The notes under the pieces are model-generated. The model saw only the letters and a list, made by a program, of their open reading frames with translations. It was not told the DNA's origin and searched no databases. A DNA stretch of 5,400 nt from an uncultured Collinsella sp. (lineage in GTDB: Bacteria > Actinomycetota > Coriobacteriia > Coriobacteriales > Coriobacteriaceae). The stretch is taken from NCBI GenBank assembly GCA_958437495.1, contig CAUBOH010000048.1:1-5400 (forward strand), given 5' to 3'. The translations under genes were made by a program, and so were the position numbers. This document shows positions 5,153 through 5,400 of the stretch, piece after piece (within the stretch, counting starts at the first letter, position 1; the number at the start of each line of letters is the position of its first letter).

Positions 5153-5195
5153 GTCATTGGGGACGTTCTTAAACGACTAGTCATTGGGGACAGTC
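5153..5195 (+). repeat. REP-like interspersed repeat, right copy
   Basis: GTCATTGGGGAC occurs twice (5153-5164 and 5180-5191), 27 bp apart, separated by GTTCTTAAACGACTA. The perfect palindrome GACTAGTC (5175-5182) overlaps the start of the second unit, and the small stem CGTT/AACG lies within the spacer. Bases 5153-5182 are the inverted counterpart of 202-231. The element begins 21 bases after the regulator's stop codon. It has no coding content and resembles short extragenic palindromic elements that are moved in trans. Confidence 0.75.
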
Positions 5196-5231
5196 TTGGC
5201 GCGCTCCGTTCGTCGTCCCGTTCGATTTTTT
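5187..5231 (+). terminator. Weak candidate terminator of the regulator gene, partly made from the repeat
   Basis: GGGAC (5187-5191), the end of the second repeat unit, can pair with GTCCC (5215-5219), and six T residues follow at 5226-5231. The stem is only 5 bp with a 23-base loop, and 6 bases separate it from the T-run, so this is marginal. No better terminator is visible between the regulator and the next gene. Confidence 0.25.
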
Positions 5232-5247
5232 GCTCGGTGGGTATACT
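5221..5247 (+). promoter_or_regulatory. Possible promoter of the gene starting at 5286
   Basis: TATACT (5242-5247) is a good -10 box. The best -35 candidate is TTCGAT (5221-5226), with a short 15-base spacer and poor match. The start would fall near 5254, about 32 bases before the ATG. Confidence 0.35.
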
Positions 5248-5285
5248 TCCTTTCACATTAAACGCCGGACTGAGGAGGTATCCAA

Positions 5286-5400
5286 ATGCCGGATAACGGG
5301 TCAATTCAAAAGAGAGACGCACGTGAGATGGCTCATGGGCGTCCCGTCCAGATAACCGAGCACACGACGGTAACCGAGCTGCAGCCCAGCCTGTCCGATG
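5286..5400 (+). CDS. Unrecognised protein, N-terminal part (3' end outside window)
   Basis: An open frame runs from the ATG at 5286 to the window edge, giving 38 complete codons without a stop. The encoded start is MPDNGSIQKRDAREMAHGRP followed by a Thr/Glu-rich stretch (VQITEHTTVTELQPSLSD). It is hydrophilic, with no signal peptide or membrane segment. The call rests on a strong ribosome binding site, AGGAGG at 5273-5278, 7 bases before the ATG, and on a -10-like box upstream. I do not recognise a family from these residues. It is codirectional with the DeoR-type regulator but separated by 153 bases that include a repeat, so it is probably an independent unit. Confidence 0.65.
   Translation, partial: MPDNGSIQKRDAREMAHGRPVQITEHTTVTELQPSLSD

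Noticed and set aside
5153..5195. Direct repeats of GTCATTGGGGAC as a minimal CRISPR array or phage attachment site
   Set aside because: There are only two 12-base units with a 15-base spacer that itself recurs in the left copy at 202-231. No cas gene, integrase or tRNA is present. A dispersed REP-like element fits better.

Overview
The window is GC-rich, densely coding bacterial DNA. Gene content and style (PTS-driven sugar uptake, short AT-rich intergenic regions, AGGAGG-type ribosome binding sites) fit a gut anaerobe of the Coriobacteriia, most likely Collinsella or a close relative. That taxonomic call comes from general resemblance, not from a marker gene, and is moderately confident at best.

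Layout. Bases 1-215 (+) hold the 3' end of a mannose-family PTS EIIB gene. It converges on galM (300-1352, -), a cytosolic aldose 1-epimerase. Upstream of galM lies the three-gene operon gatA-gatB-gatC (4031 down to 1536, -), which encodes the EIIA, EIIB and EIIC parts of a galactitol-family PTS permease. A strong intrinsic terminator (1474-1511) separates gatC from galM, so galM probably has its own promoter. A weaker terminator-like hairpin sits between gatB and gatC. Divergent from gatA is a DeoR/GlpR-family repressor (4368-5132, +). After it come an interspersed repeat and the start of an unrecognised gene (5286 onward, +).

How it works together. Phosphate would pass from HPr to His73 of GatA, to Cys8 of GatB, and onto a sugar carried in by GatC. 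The DeoR-type protein is the likely switch. The 336-bp divergent intergenic region holds five exact copies of the hexamer TGTTCG/CGAACA. Two form a 14-bp palindrome in the gat leader, one lies upstream of the gat -35 box, and two flank the regulator's own -10 box. This resembles the known half-site of GlpR in the same family and suggests that the gat operon and the regulator are controlled together. The galM neighbour argues for a reducing sugar (galactose or similar) rather than the alditol galactitol. No catabolic enzyme for the imported sugar phosphate is present in the window.

The least ordinary feature is a REP-like repeat present in inverted orientation at both ends of the block (202-236 and 5153-5195; 27 of 30 positions identical). 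The left copy supplies the last codons and the stop of the EIIB gene. I see no tRNA, rRNA, CRISPR array, transposase or prophage gene. The window is mostly an ordinary sugar-uptake locus with interesting regulatory and repeat details; I found no evidence of a wholly new system.
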